Shown here in pieces: positions 34,162-42,196 of a stretch of DNA of 64,000 bases (positions are counted from its first letter, which is position 1; every line of letters starts with the position of its first letter). The translations under genes and the position numbers were made by a program. Source of the stretch: Halobaculum rubrum (GTDB lineage: Archaea > Halobacteriota > Halobacteria > Halobacteriales > Haloferacaceae); NCBI RefSeq assembly GCF_019880225.1, contig NZ_CP082284.1:2666001-2730000 (forward strand), read 5' to 3'. The notes under the pieces were generated by a model, which had not been told where the DNA came from, did no database searches, and was given only the letters and a program-made list of their open reading frames with translations.

Positions 34162-35226
34162 CTAATGACCCCCCACCTCCGAGACGCCGTACAGCCCCTG
34201 TGGCTTCACGATCAGCGTGATCACGAGCACGAGGAACACGACCATCTCCGGCAGGCCGGTGAAGTCGACGAAGTTCTGGAACCACCACGTCATCGACGAG
34301 TCGACGAGGCCGACGATCAGCGCCGCCACGACGGTGCCGCGGAACGTCCCGAGCCCGCCGACGATCACGACGACGAACGCCGGCAGCAGCGTCTCGGCCG
34401 CCAGCGGCACCGACGCGCCCCACGCGGGGTCCCACGCCAGCAGCACGCCGGCGGCGCCGGCGATACCGGTACCGAGCGCGAACACGACGGTGAACACGCG
34501 GTTCACGTCGACACCCAGCGCCGACAGCATCTCGCTGTCCTCGCTGCCGGCACGCACGAACAGCCCGTAGCGCGTCCGGGTGAGAAACAGGTGGACGCCG
34601 ACCACGGTCGCGACGCCGAACAGGATCTGGAACAGCTCCAACCCGCTCGCCGAGACGCCGGTGACGCCGATCGAGTCGGCGAGGAACGTCGGCTTCGTTC
34701 CGAGCACGTCCTGCCACACGGTCGTCGGCTGCAACCCGTAGAACAGCACGACGATGCGCGCCAGTTCGTCGAGCACCAACGTCACGCCGAAGGTGAGCAG
34801 GATCTGATACAGCGGCGGTCGGTCGTAGATCGGCCTGACGAGGCCGACCTCTATCCCACCACCCAGCGCGGCAAGCGCGCCGAAGGCGACGACGACGGCG
34901 ACGCCGAACGCGAGCAGCCGCCCGACGCCGCCGGTCGACTGCGCGACCGCGGCTACAAGCACCAGCCCGCCGAGATACGCGCCCAGCATGGTCAGCGAGC
35001 CGTGGGCGAAGTTGAGCACGCCCATCAGGCCGAACACGAGCGTCAGCCCGGCGGCGATCATGACGTACAGGCTCGCCTTGGCGATCCCGCGGACGATCAC
35101 GTCCGCGAGCGTCGACGGCGAGAGGAACTCGATCAACGCGTCCGCGAACTGCAGCGGGAGCGCCGGTCCCGCGGGAGCGAGCGACGCCATCGACGCCGGT
35201 ACCGCGAGGGCGAGACTCGCGCTCAT
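34162..35226 (-). CDS. livH: Branched-chain amino acid ABC permease LivH
   Basis: A 354-residue membrane subunit with about eight or nine helices. LivH signs are LMGVLNFAHGSLTMLGAYLG early and GVDVNRVFTVVFALGTGIAG with GGLGTFRGTVVAALIVGLVD late. The N-terminus (MSASLALAVPASMASLAPAG) is a short hydrophobic extension. The start overlaps the livF stop by 4 bp (ATGA). With LivM it forms the transmembrane channel for leucine, isoleucine, valine or a related solute such as urea or short amides; the exact cargo is unknown. Confidence 0.9.
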   Translation of the reverse strand: MSASLALAVPASMASLAPAGPALPLQFADALIEFLSPSTLADVIVRGIAKASLYVMIAAGLTLVFGLMGVLNFAHGSLTMLGAYLGGLVLVAAVAQSTGGVGRLLAFGVAVVVAFGALAALGGGIEVGLVRPIYDRPPLYQILLTFGVTLVLDELARIVVLFYGLQPTTVWQDVLGTKPTFLADSIGVTGVSASGLELFQILFGVATVVGVHLFLTRTRYGLFVRAGSEDSEMLSALGVDVNRVFTVVFALGTGIAGAAGVLLAWDPAWGASVPLAAETLLPAFVVVIVGGLGTFRGTVVAALIVGLVDSSMTWWFQNFVDFTGLPEMVVFLVLVITLIVKPQGLYGVSEVGGH

Positions 35227-36044
35227 GCCGACAGATACCTCCGGAGTCGCTCGCCGTCGGCGCTGACGGCGTCGGTGTCGCCCTCGTCGACGACGGTGCC
35301 GTGATCGAGCACGTAGAACCGGTCGGCGACGTCGAGCGCGAGCGGGAGGTTCTGTTCGACCAGTAGCATCGTCGTGTCGCTTGCCGCCTCGGTCAGCGCC
35401 TCCGCGACCGCCTCGACGATGAGCGGCGCCAGCCCCTCGCTGGGCTCGTCGACGAGCAGCAGGTCGTTGTCGCCGACGAGCCCGCGGGCGATCGAGAGCA
35501 TCTGCTGTTGGCCGCCCGAGAGGTCGCCCGCCTTCGCGTCGCGTCGCTCCCGGAGGTCCGGGAACGTCTCGAAGGCGAGATCCAGCGCCGCGTCGCCGTC
35601 GTCGGCGTCGGGGACGGCCACGCGGACGTTCTCCTCGACGGTGAGCTGCCCGAACATCCGCCTGTCCTCCGGGATCCAGCCGAGGCCGCGGTCGGCGACC
35701 TCGTGCGTCTCGCGACCGACCAACTCCTCGCCGCGGTATCGGATCGACCCCTCGCGGGGCGGCGTGAGCTGCAACACGGAGCGCAGCGTCGTCGTCTTGC
35801 CGACGCCGTTTCGCCCCATTAGCGCGACGACTTCCCCCTCGTACACGTCGAGGTCGACGCCCTCGAGGACGTGGCTGTCGCCGTAGTACGTCTCGACGCC
35901 CGACAGCGACAGGAGCGGGTCGCCGCGCTCATCGCTCGACGGCCCGTCGTCGACGCGGTCGTCGGTCCCGGCGTTCGGGTTCGGATCGGCGTCCGGTTCG
36001 GCGCTCGCGTCGGCATTCGAGTTCGGACTCGCATCCGCGCTCAC
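35223..36044 (-). CDS. livF: Branched-chain amino acid ABC ATPase LivF
   Basis: A 273-residue ATPase. The first ~45 residues are a Asn/Asp/Pro-rich acidic tail (NSNADASAEPDADPNPNAG), added to the usual ~235-residue LivF. Then Walker A GRNGVGKTTT, LivF-type LTVEENVRVAVPDADD, signature LSGGQQQMLSIARGL and Walker B LLLVDEPSEGLAPLIVEAVA. Overlaps by 4 bp with both neighbours. It pairs with LivG to power the permease. Confidence 0.92.
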   Translation of the reverse strand: MSADASPNSNADASAEPDADPNPNAGTDDRVDDGPSSDERGDPLLSLSGVETYYGDSHVLEGVDLDVYEGEVVALMGRNGVGKTTTLRSVLQLTPPREGSIRYRGEELVGRETHEVADRGLGWIPEDRRMFGQLTVEENVRVAVPDADDGDAALDLAFETFPDLRERRDAKAGDLSGGQQQMLSIARGLVGDNDLLLVDEPSEGLAPLIVEAVAEALTEAASDTTMLLVEQNLPLALDVADRFYVLDHGTVVDEGDTDAVSADGERLRRYLSA

Positions 36045-36910
36045 GCCGGTTCACCTCCGTCGTTCGATCCCGTGGAGCCATCGGAAGACGCGTTCTCGTC
36101 CGTGCTCCCGGGCTCGTAGCCGCCGAGGTACGCCCGCTGGACCGCGGGGTCGTCCCTGACGGCCGCGGGCTCGTCGTCCGCGATGACCGCGCCCTGATTG
36201 AGCACGACGACCCGGTCGGACACCTCCATCACGATGTCCATGTTGTGCTCGACCAGTAGCACCGCGTGGTCGGTGGCGACGTCCTCGATCAGGTCGACGA
36301 CGCGGTCGACGCTCTCCGAGGAGACGCCGGCGTTGGGTTCATCCAGCAGGAGGACGTCCGGGTCGCCCGCGAGCGCCACGCCGACTTCCAGCTGACGCTT
36401 CGCCCCGTGCGACAGCGCGCTGGCGGGCTCGTCTGCGCGATCGGCGAGCTCGACGCGGTCGAGGATGGCGTACGCCTCCTCGAGATACCCCTCGAGCTGA
36501 CCGGCGTTGCGCCAGAAGTTCGCGCCGTCGCCGCCGGCGGCCTGCGCGGCGACGCGCACGTTCTCCAGCACCGTCGAGTTCGGGAACACGTTCGTCACCT
36601 GGTACGACCGGTGGACGCCCAGCGAGGCGATCTCGTGTGGCGCCGCGCCGGTGATGTCGCGCCAGCCGTCGGTGTCGTCCGCGGTGTCCGTGTCTTCTCT
36701 CGATCTGTCGGCGTCGCCGTCTCCCGTCCGGAGCTCGACGGCTCCCTCGGTGGGGTCGAGCACGCCCGTCAGGAGGTTGAAGAACGTCGTCTTCCCGGCG
36801 CCGTTGGGACCGATCAGCGAGCACAGCTCGTCGTCGTCGAGCGCGAAGTCCACGTCGTCGACGGCGGTGAGCCCGCCGAACCGCTTCGTGAGGCCGGTCG
36901 TACGGAGCAT
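36041..36910 (-). CDS. livG: Branched-chain amino acid ABC ATPase LivG
   Basis: A 289-residue ATPase with Walker A GPNGAGKTTFFNLLTG, the LivG-type HRSYQVTNVFPNSTVLENVR stretch, signature LSHGAKRQLEVGVAL and Walker B VLLLDEPNAGVSSESVDRVV, ending in the switch His of LLVEHNMDIVMEVSDRVVVL. It contains a Gly/Asp-rich insertion (DGDADRSREDTDTADDTDGW) between Walker A and the Q-loop region. The ATG is adjacent to the stop of the binding protein, and its stop overlaps the livF start. Second gene of the operon. Confidence 0.92.
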   Translation of the reverse strand: MLRTTGLTKRFGGLTAVDDVDFALDDDELCSLIGPNGAGKTTFFNLLTGVLDPTEGAVELRTGDGDADRSREDTDTADDTDGWRDITGAAPHEIASLGVHRSYQVTNVFPNSTVLENVRVAAQAAGGDGANFWRNAGQLEGYLEEAYAILDRVELADRADEPASALSHGAKRQLEVGVALAGDPDVLLLDEPNAGVSSESVDRVVDLIEDVATDHAVLLVEHNMDIVMEVSDRVVVLNQGAVIADDEPAAVRDDPAVQRAYLGGYEPGSTDENASSDGSTGSNDGGEPA

Positions 36911-38344
36911 CTACAGCGAGCAGCCCATGTCGTCGCTGTCGGCCGGGATCGTCGTCTCCTCGGCCGAGATGCGCGCGACCGGCTCGCTCGGCTGAACGGC
37001 CGCGCCCCAGGCGTCGCTCCACTCGTCGGCCGTCGGGACGACGTCCGCGACGGTCATCTCCGACCGGGCCTGGTTGTTGTACTCCTGGAAGGTGTACGCG
37101 TCCGTCCCCTTCGGGGAGTCCGCGACGGTCATTCCGCGCAGGGCCTCGGCGATGTCGGCGCCCTCGGTGGAGCCGCTCTCCTCGACGCCCTGCACGATCG
37201 CCGAAGCGGCCGTGAACGTCCCGGAGGTGAACAGGTCCGGAACGCGGCCGTACGCGTTCACGTAGCCGTCGACGAACGCCGAGTTGATCTCGTTGTCGTA
37301 CTGGTTCCAGTGGTAGCGGGTGGTGAACGGGCCGATGCCGGCACCGTCGAGTTTCTCCTGGGTGAGCGGCTTGCCCAGTTGGTTCTGGAGGAGGCCGCCG
37401 ACGACGTTGTTCGTGATCGCGGTCGCGAAGCCGCCGAACACCGTGAAGTCGTAATCCCCCTGGAGGTACGTCGTAAACAGTGACGGAAGCGTCGCGACGG
37501 TAAACCCACCGACGATGCCCTCGGCGCCCGCCTCGACGGCGTTGTCGAGCAGCCCCTCCCATTCGCTGTACCCCTGGGGAACGAAGCGCTTGCCGACGAT
37601 CTCGACGCCCTCCGCTTCCAACACCGTTTCGTAGTTGTTGACGACCGCTCGGCCGAACGAGTAGTCGGCGCCGAAGAGGAACACCCGCGAGACGTCCGAC
37701 TCCTGGGCGACGTACTTCCCGCCCGAGCGCGCGTCCATCGCCGTGTTCTCGGAGGCACGGAACACCATGTCACTGCACGACTCCGAGTCCGCGGTGAGCG
37801 ACGCCGACGCCGCGGGCCCGGCCATGTACGGGACGCCGGCCTGCTGGGCGACGGTCGTGCTCACGCGGGTAGCGGCCCCCGATGAGGCACACCCGAACAG
37901 CATATCGACTTCTTGGTCGGTCACGAGGTTCGTCGCGAGCGTCTGGGCGGTGTCCGCGGAGAACTGGCTGTCGCGGATATACAGCTCGTAGTCCACATCG
38001 CCCACGGTGACCGTCTGACTCCCCGTCTCCGCCGTCACCGACGGTTCTCCCCCGGCTTTGTACCCGAGTCCCGAGGAAAAGCCCCACAGCGCCTGCTGTC
38101 CGTAGTACTGGAGGTCCCCGGAGATGGGCTGGAGCACGCCGATCTTCACCGTTCCGGACGCCCCGCCCGTGCCGCCGGTCGTTGTTCCGTCCATGTCGCT
38201 GCTCGTCTCCGTATCTGCCGCCATGGTATCCTCGTCGGTTTCGGTTCCGTCGCCGCCGTTCCCGCCCGAACAGCCGGCCAGCCCGGTGATGCCTGCCGCA
38301 CCCAGCGCGGCCAGCGTTCGACGTCGTGTGATACGCTCACTCAT
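36911..38344 (-). CDS. Branched-chain amino acid ABC substrate-binding lipoprotein
   Basis: A 477-residue LivK-like protein. It begins MSERITRRRTLAALGAAGIT followed by GLAGC, a Tat signal with lipobox Cys, and a Asp/Thr-rich linker. The type 1 periplasmic binding fold follows: VKIGVLQPISGDLQYYGQQA, TNLVTDQEVDMLFGCASSGA, DARSGGKYVAQESDVSRVFL and GADYSFGRAVVNNYETVLEA. It is the first gene of the operon, and the longer intergenic region upstream holds its promoter. Relatives bind amino acids, urea or amides, so the cargo is not certain. Confidence 0.9.
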   Translation of the reverse strand: MSERITRRRTLAALGAAGITGLAGCSGGNGGDGTETDEDTMAADTETSSDMDGTTTGGTGGASGTVKIGVLQPISGDLQYYGQQALWGFSSGLGYKAGGEPSVTAETGSQTVTVGDVDYELYIRDSQFSADTAQTLATNLVTDQEVDMLFGCASSGAATRVSTTVAQQAGVPYMAGPAASASLTADSESCSDMVFRASENTAMDARSGGKYVAQESDVSRVFLFGADYSFGRAVVNNYETVLEAEGVEIVGKRFVPQGYSEWEGLLDNAVEAGAEGIVGGFTVATLPSLFTTYLQGDYDFTVFGGFATAITNNVVGGLLQNQLGKPLTQEKLDGAGIGPFTTRYHWNQYDNEINSAFVDGYVNAYGRVPDLFTSGTFTAASAIVQGVEESGSTEGADIAEALRGMTVADSPKGTDAYTFQEYNNQARSEMTVADVVPTADEWSDAWGAAVQPSEPVARISAEETTIPADSDDMGCSL

Positions 38345-38964
38345 ACAAAGCGATACTGTGCGGTATCCGGCAAGAACTGCGTGGTTAACATGTGAACGAG
38401 GCGGCGGTTGTCGGGAGCGGCCCCCGTCGATCTCAGTAGATCTCCGCCCTCAACACCGCGGTTACGGAAGTACGAGGAGAAAGCCCCGTGCTTTAGCGGG
38501 GGGATGAATCCGACATCTCTCCCCAAATACCGACCGAACTACCCAAACCGATGGTTTAACTAGCTCATCACCCTACAAACAGCCAACCGAGGCGGCCTGC
38601 CCGCCCGCTTAATCGGACAGTATCGGGATTCCCTGATTCCACGCAGAAGGCACCTCCTTCTGCCCGGAACACGGGGTGCAGTCAGCAAACGTATCTCCGA
38701 ATCCCACGCCGGGATAGGAGTACCGGCTGGGTGGCACAGCCAGTAGCTGTCCGTCGGGGTGGCTACAAACCGTAACCATCCCAACCCAGCGGTGCGGTAC
38801 CGTGGGAATCCTCGCCCTTTCAGCGCGGGGAGGATGTCAAGCGGGGTCACACTGGCTGTCTTCGTTCGTCTGCTACCGCCTCACGCGCAACGAGGGTGAG
38901 ATCGGAGTCCCGCAGTGAGCGGGCCCGAGCGCACGCGACGAGGGTCCGGTGAGCTACAGAGGCG
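38345..38964. other. 620-bp gene-free region with structured repeats
   Basis: Between the liv binding protein and the rhodanese gene. It holds the livK promoter side (38345-38460), two hairpins characteristic of IS200/IS605-type ends (38484-38501 and 38808-38835) with ~300 bp between them, and ~100 bp of simple sequence before the rhodanese stop. The one long frame inside (38560-38850, minus) is not convincing as a protein. Confidence 0.6.
38464..38858. mobile_element. Possible transposase-less IS200/IS605 (IS1341-type) remnant
   Basis: One boundary is the hairpin CCCCG-TGCTTTAG-CGGGG at 38484-38501, set in AAAGCCCCGTGCTTTAGCGG and followed by GGATGAATCCGAC. The other is an imperfect hairpin at 38808-38835 (AATCCTCGCCC ... 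GGGGAGGATGTCAA). Both look like the structured ends of haloarchaeal tnpB-type elements, as far as I recall such sequences. The ~330 bp between contain no tnpA or tnpB, so this would be a non-autonomous or deletion derivative. Which end is left or right is not decided. Confidence 0.4.
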
Positions 38965-39342
38965 CTACAGTGCCGATTTGAGGTCCCAGATCAGCGACCG
39001 GATCGTGTACCCGATCGATCCCTTCCGGTAGCCGTTCCAGCCGCTGATGCCGCCCGCGAGCGTTACGGCATCGTACCCCGCGGCGTCGAGTACGCCCGTC
39101 GCGCGTTTGGCGACGACGCCCATCTTGCAGACGACCACCACGTCCTCGCCGCGCGGGATCTCGTCGAGGTGTGCACGGAGCGCGGCGTCGTCCCCGCTCC
39201 GGAGATCGTCGTAGACGGGCACGTTGTGGCTGCCGTCGATCGCGGTCCGCTGGAAGGCCGCTTGCGGGCGGATATCCAGCACGAACGGGGCGTTGCCGCC
39301 GTCGAGTCGGTCGTCCAACTCCTCGGGACGGATGCTACTCAT
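38965..39342 (-). CDS. Rhodanese-like domain protein
   Basis: A 125-residue single-domain sulfurtransferase-like protein. APFVLDIRPQAAFQRTAIDG is the CH2A-like start, and the active-site loop is VVVVCKMGVVAKRATG with Cys as nucleophile. LAGGISGWNGY near the end is the family motif. The ATG at 39342 (MSSIRPEELDDRL) is preferred over TTG at 39369. A single gene in a gene-poor stretch next to mobile debris. It may transfer sulfur or sense thiols; the partner is unknown. Confidence 0.87.
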   Translation of the reverse strand: MSSIRPEELDDRLDGGNAPFVLDIRPQAAFQRTAIDGSHNVPVYDDLRSGDDAALRAHLDEIPRGEDVVVVCKMGVVAKRATGVLDAAGYDAVTLAGGISGWNGYRKGSIGYTIRSLIWDLKSAL

Positions 39343-39409
39343 TGGTACGGTCTTGTCTTCCAAATTCAAATCCGTGGCGCTTTCGTGGGCGTGTCGGGTG
39401 GTCCGCGTC

Positions 39410-39450
39410 GGCTATCGACGCCCTCTTTGTTCGACCTCGTTCAGTTCGAT
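39410..39450 (-). repeat. Partial copy A of the chorismate mutase 3' end
   Basis: 41 bp aligned without gaps to 40534-40574, 34 identical. Read on the minus strand it encodes IELNEVEQRGRR then stop, against IELNKVEQRESR then stop in the real gene. Most differences are synonymous, so it looks like a related gene end brought in from elsewhere and not a random match. Confidence 0.65.
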
Positions 39451-39580
39451 ACGATCCACCATATATTCAGAGAATATAAGATTCGGTGACAAACACATCC
39501 CGTTGAAAAACGGTGAACGGCGTCTTTCACTAGACAACTCATATGAGCAGAACTGCCGTCGGTAAGACGCTTCTTGAGCC

Positions 39581-39619
39581 TCACCGACCCTCTCTTTGCT
39601 CCACTTTGTTCAGCTCGCT
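39581..39619 (-). repeat. Partial copy B of the chorismate mutase 3' end
   Basis: On the minus strand this encodes SELNKVEQREGR then TGA, matching the end of the chorismate mutase gene at 40536-40574. Changes are again mostly at third codon positions. Upstream of the shared peptide, copies A and B also share a GTGGAT start-like hexamer that the real gene lacks. Confidence 0.65.
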
Positions 39620-39715
39620 AAAATCCACTATACATACTATTGAACCGATTTCGTGAGAACCATCAATTGCGTTCTGATGGTAAGAATCTTTGTCTATGGT
39701 AACTTAGTCTTCTCT

Positions 39716-39961
39716 ATGTCAGCAGAGACGGATGCACAGGGACGGCTGTACATCCCGAAAGAGGTGCGCGAGAAGTACGGCCAGAAGTATCACATCGTCA
39801 TGTACGAGGACAGAATCGAACTGATCCCGGTTGCGGACGACCCACTCGCCGCTGTCCGCGAAGCGGCGGGCGGGCTTCACGAAGCGTCCGTCGAGGAAAT
39901 CAGGGAGGACATCGAGGCGGAGGCGAAAGACGAAGCTGCGGAAGCCGGTAGCGACAGATGA
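39716..39961 (+). CDS. vapB: AbrB/MazE-type antitoxin (VapB-like)
   Basis: An 81-residue DNA-binding protein with a swapped-hairpin AbrB domain: ETDAQGRLYIPKEVREKYGQ at ~4-23, followed by YHIVMYEDRIELIPVADDP. The C-terminal half is acidic and helical, the part that usually neutralises the toxin. The ATG at 39716 was chosen over an earlier ATG because the upstream residues (VRIFVYGNLVF) are not family-like. The stop overlaps the PIN gene by 4 bp (ATGA). Probably represses its own operon. Confidence 0.85.
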   Translation: MSAETDAQGRLYIPKEVREKYGQKYHIVMYEDRIELIPVADDPLAAVREAAGGLHEASVEEIREDIEAEAKDEAAEAGSDR

Positions 39962-40344
39962 CGGTGTACGTCGAGACAGATTTCCTGCTCGCACTCGCCA
40001 AAGATACCGATTGGTTACAAAACTCGGCAGAGGACGCCCTCGATGAGTACGACGTCGAAACGTCGCCGTTCTCGTACCTCGAACTCCTCCTCGCCCGGGA
40101 ACGGTACGAGTTCGACTACGTTCCGCTGGTAGCAAACCTGCTCGAACTCGTCCCCGTGGGAAACGAGGAAGAGAAACAGGTGGTTCTGAAAGCGGTTAAC
40201 TACTACGACGAGGGGATGACGTCGTTCGACGCGTTCCACGCAGCGACTGCGGAAACGCGTGGGATGAACGTGCTCTCGTCTGAGAAAGACTACGAAGAGA
40301 TCGAGGTCGAACGACTCCCACTTGAACCAACTGACGAGAAATAA
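39958..40344 (+). CDS. vapC: PIN-domain toxin (VapC-like RNase)
   Basis: A 128-residue PIN nuclease, likely cleaving tRNA or rRNA when free of its antitoxin. Acidic active-site residues are Asp8 (VYVETDFLLALAK), Glu42 (SYLELLLARE), Asp91 (TSFDAFHAATAE) and Asp111 (SSEKDYEE). It overlaps the AbrB-type antitoxin gene, the standard type II module layout. Its codon use is less GC-rich than the neighbours, in line with transfer. The whole pair sits between partial copies of the chorismate mutase 3' end. Confidence 0.87.
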   Translation: MTVYVETDFLLALAKDTDWLQNSAEDALDEYDVETSPFSYLELLLARERYEFDYVPLVANLLELVPVGNEEEKQVVLKAVNYYDEGMTSFDAFHAATAETRGMNVLSSEKDYEEIEVERLPLEPTDEK

Positions 40345-40533
40345 CTTCGGACTGAAGAGAGGTACCAACTGAACGAAGCGACGTATTCGTAGCGGGTTTC
40401 GTGACCGCAAGCGCGACAGATCTGATCGAATCTTCCGGCTGCTCATCGAGTCCAAAAATCCGGGCGGTGGCACGAGATTCGACATCTCCTTCCACTAATG
40501 TGTGGACAGAAGCCCCGTAACAGCCGTTCTCCC

Positions 40534-40574
40534 GGCTACCGACTCTCTCTTTGTTCTACCTTGTTCAACTCGAT
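40534..40574 (-). repeat. Chorismate mutase 3' end: putative insertion (att-like) site
   Basis: The intact gene end corresponding to copies A and B. The interval between copy A and this site (39451-40533) holds the AbrB/PIN module and no integrase. Integrative elements often carry a copy of the 3' end of the gene they enter, restoring it while displacing the old end; the three tandem-oriented copies fit two such events. Confidence 0.5.
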
Positions 40575-40847
40575 CAGCAGTCGGAAGATCGCCTTCACGA
40601 GGTTCGCGTCCACGTCGAAGCGCTCGGCGTTCTCGCCGGCCCGGTCCATCACGGCCTGCTCTTGCGTCTCGTCGGTCGTCGGCAGGTCGCGACGCTCCTT
40701 CACGCCGGCGATGGTGTCGGCGACGTACGTACGCCGGGCGATCAGTTCGACCAACTCGCGGTCGATGTCCGCGATCTCCTCTCGCAGTTCGTCCAGGCTC
40801 ATTGCCTCCAGTTCCTCGGGGGATTGAGTCGTATCGTCGTAGCTCAT
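40536..40847 (-). CDS. aroQ: Chorismate mutase (AroQ type)
   Basis: Converts chorismate to prephenate for Phe/Tyr synthesis. The 103-residue helical protein reads MSLDELREEIADIDRELVEL, IARRTYVADTIAGVKERRDL and LVKAIFRLLIELNKVEQRES, with the Arg, Lys and Gln/Glu residues of the AroQ active site. The start ATG at 40847 follows the shikimate kinase stop by 28 bp, so the two form an operon. The last 13 codons are the sequence duplicated at 39410-39450 and 39581-39619. Confidence 0.9.
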   Translation of the reverse strand: MSYDDTTQSPEELEAMSLDELREEIADIDRELVELIARRTYVADTIAGVKERRDLPTTDETQEQAVMDRAGENAERFDVDANLVKAIFRLLIELNKVEQRESR

Positions 40848-40875
40848 TGTCTGATCTCGTGTGTTCGTCGTCCGG

Positions 40876-41751
40876 TCACAGCGCCCGCACACCGGTCTCG
40901 CGCGTCCGAATCAGTCGCGTCTCGCCGTCGCGGGCCGCCCATCGCTCGCGCACCGTCGCCAGCGCCTCGCGGTCGCCGACGGCGACGACGCTCGGGCCGG
41001 TGCCCGACAGCGAGACGCCGTCGCAGTCGGCCATCGCCTCAACGGCGGGGTCGGTCGGGAACCCCAACGCCGCCGAGAAGGCGAGCCCGTTCACCGTCAT
41101 CGCCCGCACGTAGTCGCCCTCGAGCGCCATTTCCGTCGCCAACTCCGCCATCGGCGCGACGCGCTCGCACGCTGAGACGTCCGTGTCCGCGGAGTACGCC
41201 CGCTCGGGCGGCGTCCACACGAGCGCGTGCTCGGCGAACGGGTCGTCGCTGACGAGGAGTTCGTCCGCCGTGTTGTCGGTGACGGTGACGCCGCCGAGCA
41301 TCGACGCCGAGGCGTCGTCGAACGCGCCGGTGACGGTGACGCCGGCGTCGCGAGCGGCGCGGACGCCGACGCGACACGCTTCGGTCTTCGTCACGTCGGC
41401 GTCGGGGTCGTTCGCCACCTCCAGCCCGAGCGCCGACAGCGTCGCCACCACGGTCGCGTTCGCGGCCGCGCTCGAACTCTTCAGCCCCGCCGCGGTCGGC
41501 ACCTCGCTTTCGGTCTCGACGGCCCCGCCCTCGCCGGTGCCGTAGCGGTCGACGACCCGCTCGACGCACCGCTCGATCAGCGTCGTGTCCCCGTCGGGCG
41601 CGCCGGCGATGGTGCCGGTGACGCCCTCGGCGTTCGGGTCGAGCGCGACCGTCGCGCTCGTCTCCAGATCCAGCGCGAACGCGGCGCCGCGGCCCGTCGC
41701 GAGCGCGTTGACGACGGTCCCGGCGCCCGGCGCGGCGGCGCGTCCTTCCAT
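40876..41751 (-). CDS. aroK: Archaeal shikimate kinase (GHMP family)
   Basis: Phosphorylates shikimate in the aromatic amino acid pathway; archaeal enzymes belong to the GHMP kinases, unrelated to bacterial AroK. The 291-residue protein has the ATP-binding loop VPTAAGLKSSSAAANATVVA, an N-terminal GAGTVVNALATGRGAAFALD and a C-terminal SLSGTGPSVVAVGDREAL. The ATG at 41751 gives the usual short N-terminus. First gene of a two-gene operon with chorismate mutase. Confidence 0.92.
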   Translation of the reverse strand: MEGRAAAPGAGTVVNALATGRGAAFALDLETSATVALDPNAEGVTGTIAGAPDGDTTLIERCVERVVDRYGTGEGGAVETESEVPTAAGLKSSSAAANATVVATLSALGLEVANDPDADVTKTEACRVGVRAARDAGVTVTGAFDDASASMLGGVTVTDNTADELLVSDDPFAEHALVWTPPERAYSADTDVSACERVAPMAELATEMALEGDYVRAMTVNGLAFSAALGFPTDPAVEAMADCDGVSLSGTGPSVVAVGDREALATVRERWAARDGETRLIRTRETGVRAL

Positions 41752-42196
41752 GCGTCGACGCGCGCGTTCGCCGGGGTAAAGCGTGGCGGTCGTGTCAACA
41801 TCGCGGTCGCGAGTGGGGGACGGAGACGAGCGGATCCGTCCCGCCGGGTGATGACCGGAGTCAGTGATATCCGGTCCACTCCGTGCACACGGCAATATGC
41901 TGGTCGCGCTTCGCCTACGAACGACGAACAGGCGCCGGTTGGGCGGACCGTTCTCGGGTCCGACACAGGACAACCCGAGCGGATGGATGGACGGCTCGTC
42001 TACTCTGTACACTCTCGGCGTCGCGAGAGACCCAGGAACCCGTGCACGTACGCACAGAACGCACATATCAACATAAATAACAAACTGACGATCGTAACAG
42101 GAACGATGTGTGAGACCGAACTCGTGTTCAGTAGAGCAGTGAATCCGACCTGAACAGAGTTTAATAGCGGTCCGAGTGTACGGTGTTGGGAGACGA
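41752..42196. other. 445-bp gene-free region
   Basis: No gene seen. Its right half is AT-richer and includes CTCGTGTTCAGTAG (42121-42134), which resembles ends of some haloarchaeal IS elements, and a TTTAATA promoter-like box (42160-42166) ahead of the DAC-like gene. No matching second end was found. Confidence 0.5.

Larger units (their letters stand above)
39370..39715. other. 346-bp gene-free, AT-richer region with two partial chorismate mutase 3' ends
   Basis: No gene is seen. It contains the partial copies at 39410-39450 and 39581-39619, each carrying a reading frame on the minus strand that ends in ELNxVEQR-type sequence and a stop codon, and the promoter side of the AbrB gene. Base composition is distinctly lower in GC than the surroundings. 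Confidence 0.6.

Noticed and set aside
38560-38850. A 96-codon minus frame within the hairpin-ended segment
   Set aside because: No similarity, starts inside one hairpin, and its composition is not acidic; more likely structured non-coding DNA.
41883-42080. Short plus frames in the gene-free region upstream of the DAC-like gene
   Set aside because: Arg-rich and without haloarchaeal coding bias; no promoter or start context supports them.
42121-42134. CTCGTGTTCAGTAG as a possible IS terminal repeat
   Set aside because: No second inverted copy and no transposase were found in the window.
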